From an uncultured Bacteroidota bacterium (GTDB lineage: Bacteria; Bacteroidota; Bacteroidia; Bacteroidales; VadinHA17), in NCBI GenBank assembly GCA_903824785.1, contig CAIJYD010000095.1, positions 1 through 36,627 of the forward strand: DNA of 36,627 nt, read 5' to 3'. Positions within the stretch are counted from its first letter, which is position 1. Every line of letters begins with the position of its first letter. Below the pieces are notes generated by a model. It made no database searches, had not been told where the DNA came from, and saw only the letters and a program-made list of their open reading frames with translations. Position numbers and translations under genes: made by a program. Below are positions 1 to 9,323 of this stretch, piece after piece.

Positions 1-325
<325 letters not shown>

Positions 326-358
326 AATATACAGGGTGAATTCTCTTAATGAGCGCGA

Positions 359-389
359 CAAAAGTAGGAAAACAACTATAAAGTGCAAA
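359..389 (-). promoter_or_regulatory. Bacteroidota-type promoter for tRNA-Ser
   Basis: On the minus strand there is TTTG (389-386), a 19-base spacer, then TACTTTTG (366-359). This matches the -33 TTTG / -7 TAnnTTTG consensus with an ideal spacer. The expected start of transcription is about 25-30 bases before the tRNA 5' end at 325. It lies just beyond the 3' end of rlmD. Confidence 0.75.
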
Positions 390-408
390 ATTAATTATCT
401 TTTTATTT

Positions 409-1821
409 TCAAATCGTCTTTCTTTTCAGAAGAACAACATTCTCAACATGATGAGTATGTGGAAACATATCAACCGGCTGTACTGCTTCAACTTTATAAT
501 ATTCAGACAACAACAGAATATCCCTGGCCTGTGTGGCAGGATTGCAACTTACATATATAATCTTATCCGGGGCTGCATCAGAAATGGTCTTTACAACATC
601 TTCATTCATCCCGGCACGCGGCGGATCAGTAATAATTACATCCGGCTTCCCGTTTATCTCTATAAACTGCCGCGACAATACATCTTTCATGTCACCGGCA
701 AAAAAGAAGGTATTCCGGATACCGTTAATCTCAGAATTTATTCTCGCATCATTTACAGCCTCTTCAACATACTCAATTCCAATCACTTTTTCTGATGAAC
801 CGGCTATGTAGTTGGCTATAGTCCCTGTTCCTGTATAAAGATCATATACAACTTCATTCCCTGTCAATCCGGCAAAATGTTTAACCACCCTGTACAACTC
901 AAGTGCCTGCTTTGTATTTGTCTGATAGAATGATTTCGGTCCTATAATGAACTGCAAACCTTCCATCTTCTCCACCAAATGGTTGTCTCCTTTATAAAGT
1001 ACCGGAGTCTGATCAGTAAGGGAATCATTTCTTTTTGAATTAATTACGTACCAAAGTGAGGTGATCTGTGGAAACTCCGTAGCAAGAAAGTCAAGCAATC
1101 CTTCTCTTTTTTCAATATCTTCATGAAAGAATACAGCTATAACCATTACTTTGCCCTCAAGAGAATTGCGGATTACCAGATTCCTCAGAAATCCCTTCTG
1201 CTCCCGAAGATCGAAAAATTGGAGATCATTGCTTTGAGCATAACCCCTGACTGCATTTTTGATAGGATTTGAAGGTTCTGGCTGAAGGTGACACTCGGTG
1301 ATATCCAGTACTTTGTCAAACAATCCCGGAATATGAAAACCCAGGGCATTCTCCTTTTCATACTGATTTCCTGAATTCACTTCTTCATTTGTGAGCCATC
1401 GCTTATCAGAGAAAGTGTATTCAAGTTTATTCCTGTAAAGATATGTTTCTGAGGAACCTATAATCGGACTGATTTCATCCAGCTCAACTTTTCCTATTCG
1501 TGTCAGACTGTCCCTTACCTGCTTTTCTTTATATTGAAGCTGAAGATGATACGGCAGATGCTGCCATTTACACCCACCACATACTCCAAAATGGCTGCAT
1601 CTCGGCTCTATCCTGTCAGAAGAGTATTCATGAAATCTGACAACACGCCCCTCAAGAAACTTCTTTCTTTTCCTGACAACCCTGAGGTCTACAACATCGC
1701 CCGGTATCAGCATCGGAACAAATACTACAAGATTTTCAACCCTTGCAAGAGCATTTCCCTCAGCACCGATATCAGTTATCATTACCCTCTCCATCAGAGG
1801 CAGATCTTTTCTTCTTCCCAC
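409..1821 (-). CDS. rlmD: 23S rRNA (uracil-5-)-methyltransferase, RlmD/RumA family
   Basis: This protein transfers a methyl group from S-adenosylmethionine to C5 of a uracil in 23S rRNA (U1939 in E. coli). At 470 residues it is slightly longer than E. coli RlmD. Residues 10-65 form a TRAM-type RNA-binding domain. Cys75, Cys81, Cys84 and Cys177 have the spacing of the iron-sulfur cluster ligands of RumA. The SAM-binding motif YDLYTGTGT is at 326-334, the DPPRAG motif at 399-404, the catalytic Cys426 in SCNPAT and the general base Glu460 near the end. It lies 15 bases downstream of the lipase-like gene on the same strand and may share its transcript. Bacteroidota often carry more than one TrmA-family paralogue, so the exact target (U1939 or U747) is inferred. 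Confidence 0.92.
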   Translation of the reverse strand: MGRRKDLPLMERVMITDIGAEGNALARVENLVVFVPMLIPGDVVDLRVVRKRKKFLEGRVVRFHEYSSDRIEPRCSHFGVCGGCKWQHLPYHLQLQYKEKQVRDSLTRIGKVELDEISPIIGSSETYLYRNKLEYTFSDKRWLTNEEVNSGNQYEKENALGFHIPGLFDKVLDITECHLQPEPSNPIKNAVRGYAQSNDLQFFDLREQKGFLRNLVIRNSLEGKVMVIAVFFHEDIEKREGLLDFLATEFPQITSLWYVINSKRNDSLTDQTPVLYKGDNHLVEKMEGLQFIIGPKSFYQTNTKQALELYRVVKHFAGLTGNEVVYDLYTGTGTIANYIAGSSEKVIGIEYVEEAVNDARINSEINGIRNTFFFAGDMKDVLSRQFIEINGKPDVIITDPPRAGMNEDVVKTISDAAPDKIIYVSCNPATQARDILLLSEYYKVEAVQPVDMFPHTHHVENVVLLKRKTI

Positions 1822-1836
1822 TTAATATGTTTTTAT

Positions 1837-3072
1837 TTAATTTGAAGTCTTCAGCCCCTGCAGAAACATGATAGACTGGATCATACATGGAACTAACCCG
1901 TCGCCGTGATCAACATCAGGAACAATAACCTTTTTACACAAATCTGCAGATGTTCCTGCCTGAATCATAGCTGCATACATATTCTCAGTTGAAACAGGGT
2001 TTACATGCGTGTCTTTTCCTCCATGTATCAGCAAAAGAGGCTTGTAACTGTGCCATGCTGTAACACTGTTCTTTTCAAGCGCACTCTTTACCGAAACATA
2101 TTCCGGCATGGTGGCAAACCCTGAAAGAAAAGCAGAATTCAATAATCCTGGTACTGAAGTTGTAAGCTGACTGTTGATCTGATCTGAAGTAAGCATACCA
2201 TTATATAATGTCCCGAGTCGCGTAGCATACGGCTCCTTCAGGATATCAGTGACAGGATTTGTAAACTGATTATAGGCAATATAGGCATTCAATATATACC
2301 CAATATAAACCGGCATAGGATAAACTGCTGTGCTTGTCATACTCTGTAAAAGGAGAAAAATATTGTATGGTCCTGCCCCACAGGCACTTCCTTTCAGATT
2401 GAACTCATTGCTGTAATCCAGTTCCAGTGCCTTATGCAGGGCAAGTGTTGCCCAGCCACCCTGCGAATAACCCAGAAGATAATATTCATTCTTTATGGTA
2501 ATATCCTTCAGGTCTGAATTAGCGAGCTCACGCACTGCAAACAGCATGTCAACAAGTGATCTGACAGTTGGCTCTGATACCAGATAAGGGTGCGGTACCT
2601 GAACAGATTCTCCAAATCCGGGATAATCAGCAAATACAACCACATATCCCATGGAAGCAATATACTCTACAAGCTGATAGGAATAATTCAATGAATACTC
2701 GGTTGGTGCACTGGCATTCAATGTATTGGTACCATTCTGAAATGAAAGAACAGGGTAATCGCCGGGTGTTGAAGGAACACAAACCAGTCCTGATACATTT
2801 ATCTCTTCTCCTTTAACAGTTGTTTTATAAACTATTTTATAAATATTGACATCACTGGATATAAGCGACTTAAGATTATTTAACTCCGGAGCAGTCTTAG
2901 AGGCAACATCAAGCATTGCGTTAATGTATGATTTTGTAAATGATGATATTAGTTCTTTTGAAACAAAGTAATTATTTACAGTACTGCTCTCATCTTTTGA
3001 GCAGGAGATTATAACAGACAGGATGATAAATATTATTGCCTGAAACTTCAATCCTGATGGCTTTATCTTCAT
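1837..3072 (-). CDS. Secreted alpha/beta-hydrolase lipoprotein (secretory lipase-like)
   Basis: The protein has 411 residues. An N-terminal hydrophobic stretch ends in a lipobox (IISC, Cys24), so it should be a lipid-anchored envelope protein. The alpha/beta-hydrolase fold shows a nucleophile elbow GYSQGG with Ser203, an acid Asp354 in GGKDTH and His389 in DVDHGDG, a complete catalytic triad. The spacing and the FADYPGFGES segment resemble secretory lipases and prolyl-oligopeptidase-like esterases, which hydrolyse ester bonds in lipids or acylated substrates. The substrate cannot be read from the sequence. It is the first gene of a minus-strand pair with rlmD. Confidence 0.8.
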   Translation of the reverse strand: MKIKPSGLKFQAIIFIILSVIISCSKDESSTVNNYFVSKELISSFTKSYINAMLDVASKTAPELNNLKSLISSDVNIYKIVYKTTVKGEEINVSGLVCVPSTPGDYPVLSFQNGTNTLNASAPTEYSLNYSYQLVEYIASMGYVVVFADYPGFGESVQVPHPYLVSEPTVRSLVDMLFAVRELANSDLKDITIKNEYYLLGYSQGGWATLALHKALELDYSNEFNLKGSACGAGPYNIFLLLQSMTSTAVYPMPVYIGYILNAYIAYNQFTNPVTDILKEPYATRLGTLYNGMLTSDQINSQLTTSVPGLLNSAFLSGFATMPEYVSVKSALEKNSVTAWHSYKPLLLIHGGKDTHVNPVSTENMYAAMIQAGTSADLCKKVIVPDVDHGDGLVPCMIQSIMFLQGLKTSN

Positions 3073-3425
3073 GGTTCTACATTTTTAAAATTTATCCTGA
3101 AATTGTTATCAGAACTTGGTTGTATTCTGCAAAGATAGTTTTTCCAAAGAGAACAGCTATAATCAGTAGATACTATTAAACCACTCTGATTCCTTATATT
3201 ACTGACAATCTGACGAATAACAATAAACTAAAATTCTTAAAAACATTGTATGCACTCTCCCTATAGCCGAGCCGAAGCAGCCGGTGAGTTCACGAGTTTT
3301 TAACCGCGAAGGGGATCCGGATTTAAAAATAAATTTGCTTTTTTAAATTAATTGGTGGAAATTAGCATTTGAAATTTGTCTCGCAACAAATTCAACGCAT
3401 TTAACTTATTATAATACTGACTTTT
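3073..3425. other. Divergent intergenic region, 353 bases
   Basis: I see no gene here. On the minus strand TATCTTTG (3137-3130) matches the -7 box and could serve the lipase-like gene, but there is no TTTG at the right distance. A GC-richer stretch at about 3262-3325 differs from the AT-rich surroundings; I do not recognise it. An inverted repeat of 7-bp arms (AATTTGT 3373-3379 / ACAAATT 3386-3392) lies 34 bases before the T9SS cargo gene and may be an operator or a leader hairpin. Confidence 0.4.
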
Positions 3426-4211
3426 ATGAAAAGAGCAATCTCCTTCGTGCTGCTCCTTGCATTGGAGCAAATCTTATTCCCGCAAAACCTGATAGTCAAT
3501 CCCGGATTTGAATCATGGGGAAAAACAACCAAACCTACCGGGTGGTCAACCGCTGTAAACTGTCTGAAAGATTCCAGCACTATTAAAACCGGAAACTATT
3601 CGTGCAGGCATTCAGCTAATACAAGTACTACAAAAAACATCGGACAAATTGTAGATGTTGTCCCGGGCAAGAAATATACACTGTCGTTCATATATAAAAC
3701 TGAAACAACCGGTACTGAACACGGTTGCCGGATATGGTGCGACTGGGTCGATAATGAAGAAAACAATATAACTGATGCAACAGCGAAACTGATATTACAA
3801 CCATCTGATTATATGAAAAGTAACACCTGGGAGCAGTTCTCCGCTGAGGTTATTGCACCTCCGGGTGCGTATCATTTCGATCTCGAAGTAAGGACTTACC
3901 AGAACAGCATTACTTACCTTGACGATTTCGTGTTCGAAGAATCAGTGGCTACCGGTTATCCCGAAGAAACCCTGTCAGAGATAATAATCTATCCGAACCC
4001 CGCCCGTGACTACTTGATAATCAGCAACATACAAAATATGCAATATGCTGACATTCAGAATCTTACAGGTAAAACAAAGTGGTCTTCCAAATTTCATGGT
4101 GAGTCTGAATCAGTTATTCCTGTCACTGGATTAGCCGAAGGTATTTACATTATCCGCCTCAGAAACAAAAATAAGTCCCTTTCACGGAAATTTATTATTA
4201 ACAGAGATTAA
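3426..4211 (+). CDS. Small secreted carbohydrate-binding-like protein with T9SS sorting domain
   Basis: The 261-residue protein starts with a Sec signal peptide ending near residue 20 (LFPQ). Residues 21-172 begin NLIVNPGFESW and look like a beta-sandwich of the CBM4/9-like (galactose-binding-fold) type, often found in carbohydrate-binding modules. Residues 185-261 form a type A Por/T9SS C-terminal sorting domain: the PNP motif at 190-192, a central LTGK turn, GLAEGIYIIRL, and a basic end. The family model predicts export across the outer membrane by the type IX system, cleavage of the tail and attachment to the surface. There is no catalytic domain, so it is probably a stand-alone binding or adhesive protein. 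The ligand is unknown. Confidence 0.8.
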   Translation: MKRAISFVLLLALEQILFPQNLIVNPGFESWGKTTKPTGWSTAVNCLKDSSTIKTGNYSCRHSANTSTTKNIGQIVDVVPGKKYTLSFIYKTETTGTEHGCRIWCDWVDNEENNITDATAKLILQPSDYMKSNTWEQFSAEVIAPPGAYHFDLEVRTYQNSITYLDDFVFEESVATGYPEETLSEIIIYPNPARDYLIISNIQNMQYADIQNLTGKTKWSSKFHGESESVIPVTGLAEGIYIIRLRNKNKSLSRKFIINRD

Positions 4212-4301
4212 GGCCAACGGATATTCGATTTATCATTACTGAAAACCAACTGATTAAGAACCAGAGCCCTCATGAAATGTTATTGAAACGGACAGGCTGC
4301 T

Positions 4302-4332
4302 TTTCGCGACTCACTTACTTTTCCTATATTTG
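4302..4332 (+). promoter_or_regulatory. Bacteroidota-type promoter before the ABC-F gene
   Basis: A near-consensus -33 TTTC (4302-4305) is followed by a 19-base spacer and TATATTTG (4325-4332), a perfect -7 box. The start codon is 20 bases downstream of the -7 box, so the leader is very short. It probably drives the ABC-F and thioesterase pair and perhaps the genes after it. Confidence 0.65.
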
Positions 4333-4352
4333 CAGACATTTTAATTCAATAT

Positions 4353-6296
4353 ATGGTTTCGGTTCAGGATATTTCAGTTGCGTTTGGCAGTTTTGACTTG
4401 TTAACAAATATTTCCTTCTTAATAAATGATCAGGACCGGATTGGTCTGGCAGGGAAAAACGGTGCCGGAAAATCTACTCTTCTCAAGATTATTTCAGGTC
4501 TTCAAAGCCCTACTTCAGGTCAGATCGACATGTCGAAAGATGTTACAATAGGCTATCTTCCACAGCAGATGCGGGTTGACGATACCACAACTGTTATGAA
4601 CGAAACAATAACTGCCTTTTCTGAGCTTATTGGGTTGTCTGAAGAGATAGAGTTCTGCAGTTCCGAGATCGCCAGACGGGAAGACTATGAATCGAATGAA
4701 TACCTGAAACTCTGCGATCACCTGACAGTAGTTGAAGAGAGATACAGAATGCTTGGAGGAGCCAACTATATGGCCGAAGCAGAACAGACTCTGATTGGTC
4801 TCGGTTTTGAGCGAAAAGATTTTGACAGGTATACCAAAGAGTTAAGCGGTGGTTGGAGAATGCGGATTGAACTTGCAAAAATACTTTTAAGGAAACCATC
4901 CCTGTTTCTACTCGATGAACCAACAAATCACCTTGATATTGAATCGATTCAGTGGCTGGAATCATTTCTTGCAGGTTACCCTGGTGCAGTGCTTATGGTA
5001 TCGCACGACCGTGCTTTTCTTGATAATGTAACAAAAAGAACTATTGAGATCTCGCTCGGCAAGATCTACGATTATAAAGCCTCATGGTCGAAATATCTTG
5101 TTCTCAGAGAAGAGAGAAGGGAACAGCAGATTGCAGCCTTCAGAAACCAGCAGAAAAAGATAGAAGATACTGAGAAATTTATTGAACGGTTCAGATCCAA
5201 AGCTACCAAAGCCGTTCAGGTTCAGTCGAAGATAAAACAATTAGACAAGGTTGAAAGACTTGAAGTTGACGAAGAGGATAACAGCTCCATCAACCTAAGA
5301 TTTCCACCTGCTCCCCGCTCAGGAACAGTTGTTGTGGAGGCGGAGGGCCTGTCGAAAAGCTACGGATCGCTTAATGTTCTCAACAAAGTAAACATCAAAA
5401 TCTCGAGAGGTGAAAAAGTTGCATTTGTCGGCCGCAACGGCGAAGGAAAAACTACCTTTTCAAAGATCATTACCGGTGAGGTTGACCACACAGGAATGCT
5501 AAAAACCGGCCATAATGTAAAAATCGGCTATTTCGCCCAAAATCAGGATGAACTGCTTGATGAGAACAAAACGGTATTACAGACTATTGATGATGTGGCA
5601 AAAGGTGATATCAGGGCAAAGATCAGGAATATGCTCGGAGCATTTCTTTTCAGGGGAGATGATGTTGAGAAAAAGATAAAAGTCCTCTCCGGAGGCGAGC
5701 GGTCGAGACTGGCTCTTGTAAGACTATTACTCGAACCATCCAATCTTCTGGTACTTGATGAACCAACAAATCATCTCGATATGCGATCAAAAGATATCCT
5801 TAAACAGGCTCTGATTAAATTTGATGGCACACTAATTGTTGTCTCTCATGACAGAGATTTTCTTGACGGAATTGTAGGAAAAGTATATGAATTCAAACAT
5901 AACCGAATAAAAGAAAATATCGGCGGAATTTATGATTTCCTCAGGAAGAAGAAGATTGAAAACCTTAAAGACATTGAGAGAAAGGACAAAATAATAAGTC
6001 AGACAGTACAGGGAGATGTATCATCAAACAAACAAAAATACCTGGAAAAGAAAGAGTTTGACCGCAACCTGAGAAAACTGAGAAAAAGACTTGAGGAATC
6101 AGAAACGGTGATTGAGAAGATTGAAGCTGAAATTATGGCTGTCGACAAAGCATTTATGGAGCCCGGAAACTCCTCAGAATCACATGAAACAGATTACAGG
6201 AAATATCAGGATTTAAAGGATCAGCTTAACGAAGAGATGAACAGATGGACTCTTTACAGCAACGAGGTAGAAGAGTTTTTAAAAAGCAACGGTTAA
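4353..6296 (+). CDS. ABC-F family ATP-binding protein
   Basis: This cytosolic tandem-ATPase protein of 647 residues has no membrane segments, which defines the ABC-F class. These proteins act on the ribosome (translation factors or antibiotic-protection proteins). The first domain has Walker A GKNGAGKS at 34-41, signature LSGG at 164-167 and Walker B LLDEP at 186-190. The second has GRNGEGKT at 360-367, LSGGE at 446-450 and LVLDEP at 466-471. The charged interdomain linker is at about 240-310. Residues 545-647 are a highly charged C-terminal extension predicted to be coiled coil, as in Uup/YheS-type proteins. The first domain carries an arm-like insert at about 95-140. The thioesterase gene starts two bases after the stop, so the two are probably co-transcribed. 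Confidence 0.93.
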   Translation: MVSVQDISVAFGSFDLLTNISFLINDQDRIGLAGKNGAGKSTLLKIISGLQSPTSGQIDMSKDVTIGYLPQQMRVDDTTTVMNETITAFSELIGLSEEIEFCSSEIARREDYESNEYLKLCDHLTVVEERYRMLGGANYMAEAEQTLIGLGFERKDFDRYTKELSGGWRMRIELAKILLRKPSLFLLDEPTNHLDIESIQWLESFLAGYPGAVLMVSHDRAFLDNVTKRTIEISLGKIYDYKASWSKYLVLREERREQQIAAFRNQQKKIEDTEKFIERFRSKATKAVQVQSKIKQLDKVERLEVDEEDNSSINLRFPPAPRSGTVVVEAEGLSKSYGSLNVLNKVNIKISRGEKVAFVGRNGEGKTTFSKIITGEVDHTGMLKTGHNVKIGYFAQNQDELLDENKTVLQTIDDVAKGDIRAKIRNMLGAFLFRGDDVEKKIKVLSGGERSRLALVRLLLEPSNLLVLDEPTNHLDMRSKDILKQALIKFDGTLIVVSHDRDFLDGIVGKVYEFKHNRIKENIGGIYDFLRKKKIENLKDIERKDKIISQTVQGDVSSNKQKYLEKKEFDRNLRKLRKRLEESETVIEKIEAEIMAVDKAFMEPGNSSESHETDYRKYQDLKDQLNEEMNRWTLYSNEVEEFLKSNG

Positions 6297-6298
6297 TA

Positions 6299-7060
6299 AT
6301 GGGATTACTTCAGTTTGAAAAAGAATACAGAGTGCATGTTTACGAAACCGGACCGGACGGAAAGCTTAATCTCTATTCTTTGTTCAACTATTTGCAGGAT
6401 ATTGCATCTGAGCACGCAGAGAAACTTGGATTCGGCAGAAACGACCTGATGAGAGATAACCGGTTCTGGGTACTCTCCAGGATCTATGCAGAAATCTCCT
6501 GCTGGCCTTTATGGGAAGAAAATATTATTTTAAAAACATGGCCAAACGGAACAGATAAATTATTTGCACTGAGAAATTATGAGGTAAGATATCCTGACGG
6601 AAAAATAATCGGAGCAGGGATCTCCTCGTGGCTCATCCTCGACAGCAATACCAGGAAAGTTCAGAGACCCGATTCAATATTAAGCTCCTATAACCCTGAT
6701 CTTCATACCGATTACTCACCCGTAAGACAGGCTGTAAAACTTGAACCTGCTGCAGAGAATGGCATTATCACCAGCACCTTCAGAGTAAAAATAAGTGATC
6801 TGGATGTAAACCTTCATACTAATAATGTCAGGTATCTGAAATGGGTTGCCGATACTTATGATCTCGGTTTTGTAATGAAAAATATTCCTCAATCGGCTGA
6901 AATAAACTATCTTGCTGAATCTATTTATGACGATGAGGTTTTTATCAGAACAGCTGTCGTGAAGGATAACAGCACTTTTTTCAACCATTCTGTAATCCGT
7001 TCAAGCGATAACAAGGAGCTTTGCAGAATAAGAATTGAATGGAAAGTGGCTAACAATTAA
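6299..7060 (+). CDS. Acyl-ACP thioesterase (FatA/FatB-type)
   Basis: This enzyme hydrolyses acyl-acyl carrier protein to release free fatty acids. I chose the ATG at 6299 (253 residues) because it begins the conserved MGLLQFEKEYRVHVYE segment; an upstream in-frame ATG at 6245 would overlap the ABC-F gene by 52 bases and add 18 unconserved residues. The protein is a double hot-dog fold. The second hot-dog contains DLDVNLHTNNVRYLKW (about 167-182), closely matching the plant FatA/FatB active-site signature, with Asn171 and His173 as the expected catalytic pair. The first hot-dog has the matching NYLQDIASEHAEKLG helix at 30-44. The protein is of normal bacterial length. It is translationally close-coupled to the ABC-F gene, but I see no functional link. 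Confidence 0.88.
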   Translation: MGLLQFEKEYRVHVYETGPDGKLNLYSLFNYLQDIASEHAEKLGFGRNDLMRDNRFWVLSRIYAEISCWPLWEENIILKTWPNGTDKLFALRNYEVRYPDGKIIGAGISSWLILDSNTRKVQRPDSILSSYNPDLHTDYSPVRQAVKLEPAAENGIITSTFRVKISDLDVNLHTNNVRYLKWVADTYDLGFVMKNIPQSAEINYLAESIYDDEVFIRTAVVKDNSTFFNHSVIRSSDNKELCRIRIEWKVANN

Positions 7061-7078
7061 TAAGTAATTTTTTCGGGC

Positions 7079-8416
7079 ATGAAGAATTGGATCAAAAACC
7101 AAACCATCTGTTTACTGCTTATTTCAACCCTGATTGCTTCGGTTACACATTCCTGTAAAATAACCCAGCAAACTACTGATACCAAGGATCTTTCCTACCT
7201 CTATAATCCGACCAAAAGTCCCTTTAACCCACTCTATAATGTTATCAATAAGTCTGACAAATCATCGGTACTGTCAGTTAAATTCTTCCCAAACGATCTG
7301 TTTTTCTCGGAAGCTAATCCTCAGGGGATTCCGACAGCACAGATGATAATAAATGTTAAACTCTTTAATATCAGTCAGGGACGAGTCCTTGCCGACACTG
7401 CCATCTATAATATCAACATTGTCAAGGAAGAGGGAAGAGCTGAGTATATCTACAATATTCCTTTAAGGGTTGAAAAAGACCTAGAATACATTACTGAAAT
7501 TAAAATTATCGACCGACTACGCCTTCATGTAATACAGACTTTTAAATATTTCAATACTCTTTCATATTTCAATATGTATAATTTCAGGGCACAGGGCCAT
7601 TTCGATAAAAATGAGCTTTTCAGTCCGGTATTGAAAATCAATGAATATATCAATCTGGTTTATTCCGGAGCAACTCCCGACAGCCTCTTTATTTCATATT
7701 ATAAACCCTTCAGGGAAACACCTGATCCGCCCTCTATGCTTCTGCCTGAAAAGGAGCTGGACTATGAGCCGGAAAAGGTTGGCGCAATCCCATACTCTGA
7801 CAGCATACCGATGATGTTTCCCAGAGAAGGAATTTATCTCTGTTCTGTTGGAAGAGATATTCGGGAGGGTTATACTTTTCTGAATCTGGGAACCACTTAC
7901 CCTGCCATGACAACCCCGGAAGTTATGATTGAGCCTATCGCTTACCTGGCATCACAGGATGAAGTGGCAGCTATCAGATCATCACTTAAACCAAAAATCT
8001 CACTTGACGATTTCTGGATAAAATGCGGAGGTAATGTTGATAAGGCGCGTGAACTGATCCGGATCTATTATACCCGGGTACTCTTTTCGAACTACTATTT
8101 TACATCATACAAGGAGGGCTGGAGAAGCGAAAGGGGAATGATTTATATTATTTATGGCCCTCCGGATAAAGTTTACAAAACAGCCGAAGGTGAAAACTGG
8201 GGTTACAGAAAACCGGTTGTCAAATCCTCATGGGGCGGGCGATACAGCGTCAGTGAAGATTACCTGTTCTTTAACTTCAAAAAGAGAGAAAATATATTTT
8301 CAGAAAATGATTACTACCTGAGCAGAAGCGAAAACCCTGTAACATACTGGGATCAGGCTATCTCAAGCTGGCGGAAAGGAATTGTTTTTCGTCTCGATAA
8401 TCCGGAGGATATTTAA
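7079..8416 (+). CDS. GWxTD-domain lipoprotein
   Basis: The 445-residue protein has a hydrophobic N-terminus and a lipobox ending at Cys26 (THSC), so it is predicted to be a lipoprotein. The last third (about 305-430) is a GWxTD domain, a family found mainly in Bacteroidota and some other environmental bacteria with no settled function. The signature region reads EGWRSERGMIYIIYGPPDKV at 346-365: the GW, the RG-x-IYIIYGPPD core and a later NWGY are present, but the usual T-D after GW-x is replaced by S-E. The region before it looks like a beta-rich domain. It starts 18 bases after the thioesterase gene, so the same operon is likely. Confidence 0.8.
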   Translation: MKNWIKNQTICLLLISTLIASVTHSCKITQQTTDTKDLSYLYNPTKSPFNPLYNVINKSDKSSVLSVKFFPNDLFFSEANPQGIPTAQMIINVKLFNISQGRVLADTAIYNINIVKEEGRAEYIYNIPLRVEKDLEYITEIKIIDRLRLHVIQTFKYFNTLSYFNMYNFRAQGHFDKNELFSPVLKINEYINLVYSGATPDSLFISYYKPFRETPDPPSMLLPEKELDYEPEKVGAIPYSDSIPMMFPREGIYLCSVGRDIREGYTFLNLGTTYPAMTTPEVMIEPIAYLASQDEVAAIRSSLKPKISLDDFWIKCGGNVDKARELIRIYYTRVLFSNYYFTSYKEGWRSERGMIYIIYGPPDKVYKTAEGENWGYRKPVVKSSWGGRYSVSEDYLFFNFKKRENIFSENDYYLSRSENPVTYWDQAISSWRKGIVFRLDNPEDI

Positions 8417-8536
8417 TAACAGGAAGTACTTAAAGTGAACTAAAGGGAGGAACTCTTAAAGTTGAAGAAGAAAATTTTACATTATAATAACAACTCCGGA
8501 AACTAATTTTTTAAAATATCTGAAATAAAGAATATC
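8417..8536 (+). other. Spacer with imperfect direct repeat before rlmB
   Basis: These 120 bases hold no gene. Two similar segments, ACTTAAAGTGAACTAAAG (8429-8446) and CTCTTAAAGTTGAAG (8453-8467), form an imperfect direct repeat of the AACTTTAAGT type. I see no confident promoter or terminator. The gap suggests rlmB may have its own start of transcription. Confidence 0.3.
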
Positions 8537-9280
8537 ATGCAAAAAGAAACTGATTGTATTTTTGGACTAAGACCTGTTATTGAAGCTATTAAAGCGGGGA
8601 AACAGATAGACAGGCTTCTTATCAAACAAGGTCTTCAGGGTACTCTTTATCATGAGCTTATGACCGAAGTAAAGTCACATAACATTGTTTACCAGATAGT
8701 TCCGATTGAAAGAATAGAGCTTGTTACGAAAAAAAACCATCAGGGTGTACTGGCATGGTTGTCGGTAATTGAATATCAATATATTGCAAATCTTCTTCCG
8801 ATGATTTTTGAGAAAGGGGAAGATCCGCTGATAATTGCACTCGACGGAGTCTCCGATGTAAGAAACTTCGGGGCGATAGTCCGTACAGCAGAATGTCTTG
8901 GTGCCCATGCTATCATTATACCTGAAAAAGGATCGGCCAGAATTACAGCCGATGCAGTTAAAACATCAGCAGGAGCACTTCACTCATTTCCTGTTTGCAG
9001 GGAAAAAAGCATTGTCCGTTCAATGGAATACCTTAAAGAATCAGGGCTCAAGCTGATCTGTGCTGCAGAAAAATCAGGAAAAATGGCATCGGAAACTTCA
9101 TTAACCGGTCCTGCTGTTCTGATACTCGGTTCAGAAGACAAAGGGATCAGCAGGGAGCTCGTTTCGCTTTCCGACCATCAGATCAGAATACCTATGACCG
9201 GTACAATAGGGTCATTGAATGTATCGGTGGCAGCCGGTATCCTTCTTTACGAGATAATAAGACAGCGGTCTGCCGAATAA
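8537..9280 (+). CDS. rlmB: 23S rRNA (guanosine-2'-O-)-methyltransferase RlmB (TrmH/SpoU family)
   Basis: This enzyme methylates the 2'-hydroxyl of a guanosine in 23S rRNA (G2251 in E. coli) with SAM. The 247-residue protein has the normal RlmB layout: an N-terminal L30e-like substrate-binding domain (about 5-75, starting IFGLRPVIEAI) and a SPOUT knot domain. SPOUT motif 1 is NFGAIVRTAE at 110-119 with the catalytic Arg116. Motif 2 is ILGSEDKGIS at 196-205. Motif 3 is IPMTGTIGSLNVSVAAGILLYE at about 218-239. Other TrmH-family paralogues exist, but the full-length N-terminal domain favours RlmB. Confidence 0.9.
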   Translation: MQKETDCIFGLRPVIEAIKAGKQIDRLLIKQGLQGTLYHELMTEVKSHNIVYQIVPIERIELVTKKNHQGVLAWLSVIEYQYIANLLPMIFEKGEDPLIIALDGVSDVRNFGAIVRTAECLGAHAIIIPEKGSARITADAVKTSAGALHSFPVCREKSIVRSMEYLKESGLKLICAAEKSGKMASETSLTGPAVLILGSEDKGISRELVSLSDHQIRIPMTGTIGSLNVSVAAGILLYEIIRQRSAE

Positions 9281-9323
9281 CCCGGAAACAAAAAAAATAT
9301 AATTCTTACAAGAAGAAGATTAC

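Noticed and set aside
336-811. Short plus-strand open frames over rlmD
   Set aside because: They lie antisense to a clearly conserved gene and have no recognisable domain.
6245-6298. Thioesterase start inside the ABC-F gene
   Set aside because: It adds 18 unconserved residues and needs a 52-base overlap; the ATG at 6299 begins the conserved region.
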